From contig JALOOE010000608.1 of NCBI GenBank assembly GCA_025454565.1, positions 1 to 6,103 on the forward strand: a stretch of 6,103 nucleotides of DNA, given 5' to 3'. The position numbers and the translations under genes are program-made. This DNA comes from Anaerolineae bacterium (lineage in GTDB: Bacteria; Chloroflexota; Anaerolineae; CG2-30-64-16). Of this stretch, positions 5,386 to 6,103 are shown one piece after another. Numbering within the stretch: position 1 is the stretch's first letter; the number at the start of each line of letters is the position of its first letter. The notes beneath the pieces were generated by a model. The model was not told the DNA's origin and did no database searches. It saw only the letters and a list, made by a program, of their open reading frames with translations.

Positions 5386-6103
5386 TCAGTCGATCGCCAG
5401 CCGGCCGCGGGCAATTGCTGTTTGGAAAAGCACAATCGTGGCGCCGATCCCATCTGCCAGCGGCGTGTGCCGGATCGGCCCAATGGCCGCCTCCAGCGGC
5501 GCGCCGTCCATCTCGGTCGGGAAGGGCAACGGCTTGTCGTCGAAGGTGATCTGCCCTCGCGAACTTGGCGCGGCGGCCTCGATGCCGGCGACGATCTCGC
5601 GTACATGCGCGACACTGCCGCCGAGGTTGAACGCTTCGGCGCCCTCGAACGGCACTCGGGCGGCCTGGATGAACGCGCGCGCCGTGTCTTCGGTGTATTG
5701 GTAGACGGCGCGACCGCCGAAGGGGATATGATGCGGCCGGCCGAGCGCGGCGGACTGCATGGCCTTCGTCGGCTGTGACGTCATGCCCTGGTCGCGCGCC
5801 GGGCCGTAGACGATATAGGGCCGCAAGCCGATGCTGGAAATGCCGCCGTCCAACCAGTAGATGCGCGCTGTGCCTTCGTTCGCCTGCTTGTAAACCCCGT
5901 AATGCGTGCGCGGCCGCGGCAGAGCATCGTGACTGATCGGCCCGTCCGGGTATTCATCGCTCAGCCCGTACACCGCGATACTGCTGGCGTAAACGACGTG
6001 ACGCAGCCGCGCTCGCTTGGCCGCCTCGAAGACGTTGACCGTGCCCACCACGTTGACGCGCGCGCCGAGCGACGGATCGGCCTTGCAGAACGGCACTTGC
6101 AAC
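5386..6103 (-). CDS. NAD-dependent epimerase/dehydratase (extended SDR), C-terminal part
   Basis: The last 238 residues of an extended short-chain dehydrogenase/reductase of the UDP-glucose 4-epimerase type. The gene runs off the right edge: the N-terminal Rossmann GxxGxxG motif and the first strands are outside the window. The TTG at 6102 is an internal Leu codon, because the first visible residues (LQVPFCKADPSLGARVNVVG) already belong to the conserved interior of the fold. The catalytic features are intact: the Ser region YASSIAVYG (visible residues 38-46) and the YxxxK pair in YGVYK (68-72). SIGLRPYIVYG follows, typical of sugar-nucleotide or sugar-acid SDRs. The C-terminal part contains QYTEDTARAFIQAAR and AFNLGGS, normal for the family. 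It lies 32 bases upstream of the URO-D-like gene. It probably oxidises or epimerises a sugar-like substrate; which one cannot be told. Confidence 0.9.
   Translation of the reverse strand, partial: LQVPFCKADPSLGARVNVVGTVNVFEAAKRARLRHVVYASSIAVYGLSDEYPDGPISHDALPRPRTHYGVYKQANEGTARIYWLDGGISSIGLRPYIVYGPARDQGMTSQPTKAMQSAALGRPHHIPFGGRAVYQYTEDTARAFIQAARVPFEGAEAFNLGGSVAHVREIVAGIEAAAPSSRGQITFDDKPLPFPTEMDGAPLEAAIGPIRHTPLADGIGATIVLFQTAIARGRLAID

Noticed and set aside
6100..6102. TTG start for the SDR protein at the right edge
   Set aside because: The first visible residues already match the conserved interior of the fold, so this TTG is an internal codon of a longer gene.
1..6103. CRISPR arrays, tRNA or rRNA genes, transposases, phage genes
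   Set aside because: No regularly spaced direct repeats, no cloverleaf or rRNA-like sequence, and no transposase or integrase motifs were seen on either strand.

Overview
The window looks like a piece of a moderately GC-rich bacterial chromosome, most likely Chloroflexota (Anaerolineae-like). This is an inference. It rests on the Tat-type lipoprotein signal followed by a long Ala/Pro/Thr/Lys linker in the solute-binding protein, the pairing of URO-D-family proteins with a carbohydrate ABC transporter, and an AAAG/CACC-rich intergenic inverted repeat of a kind I associate with that phylum. No marker gene is present to prove it.

All convincing genes lie on the minus strand, so the transcriptional order runs from high to low coordinates. 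(1) 6103-5386: the 3' part of an extended-SDR NAD-dependent epimerase/dehydratase. (2) 5353-4272: a URO-D-superfamily protein whose conserved C-terminus has slipped into another frame. (3) 4271-3939: an intergenic region with two candidate minus-strand promoters and an inverted repeat between the -35 and -10 of the distal one. (4) 3938-2499: a Tat-exported lipoprotein sugar-binding protein. (5) 2498-2159: a 340-base gap with a small hairpin, an 82-base inverted-repeat element and a candidate plus-strand promoter with a tiny leaderless ORF. (6) 2158-1321: a MalG-type permease broken by a frameshift and an apparent short deletion covering its third membrane helix. (7) 1311-397: an intact MalF/UgpA-type permease. 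(8) 373-1: the N-terminal third of a second, different URO-D-superfamily protein that runs off the left edge.

Together the genes resemble a carbohydrate-type uptake and catabolism locus. A lipoprotein captures a substrate and two permeases carry it in, using an ATPase not seen here. One SDR and two URO-D-like enzymes probably act on the imported compound. The substrate cannot be read from the sequence. The first URO-D homologue lacks the Zn-binding HxC...C pattern of MtaA/MtbA corrinoid methyltransferases and shows no URO-D N-terminal RQAGRY-type motif, so its reaction is unknown.

The most notable points are two disrupted genes in one 6-kb window (decay or assembly error), the URO-D/SDR/ABC gene set as a poorly understood catabolic module, and the structured gap between the binding-protein and permease genes.
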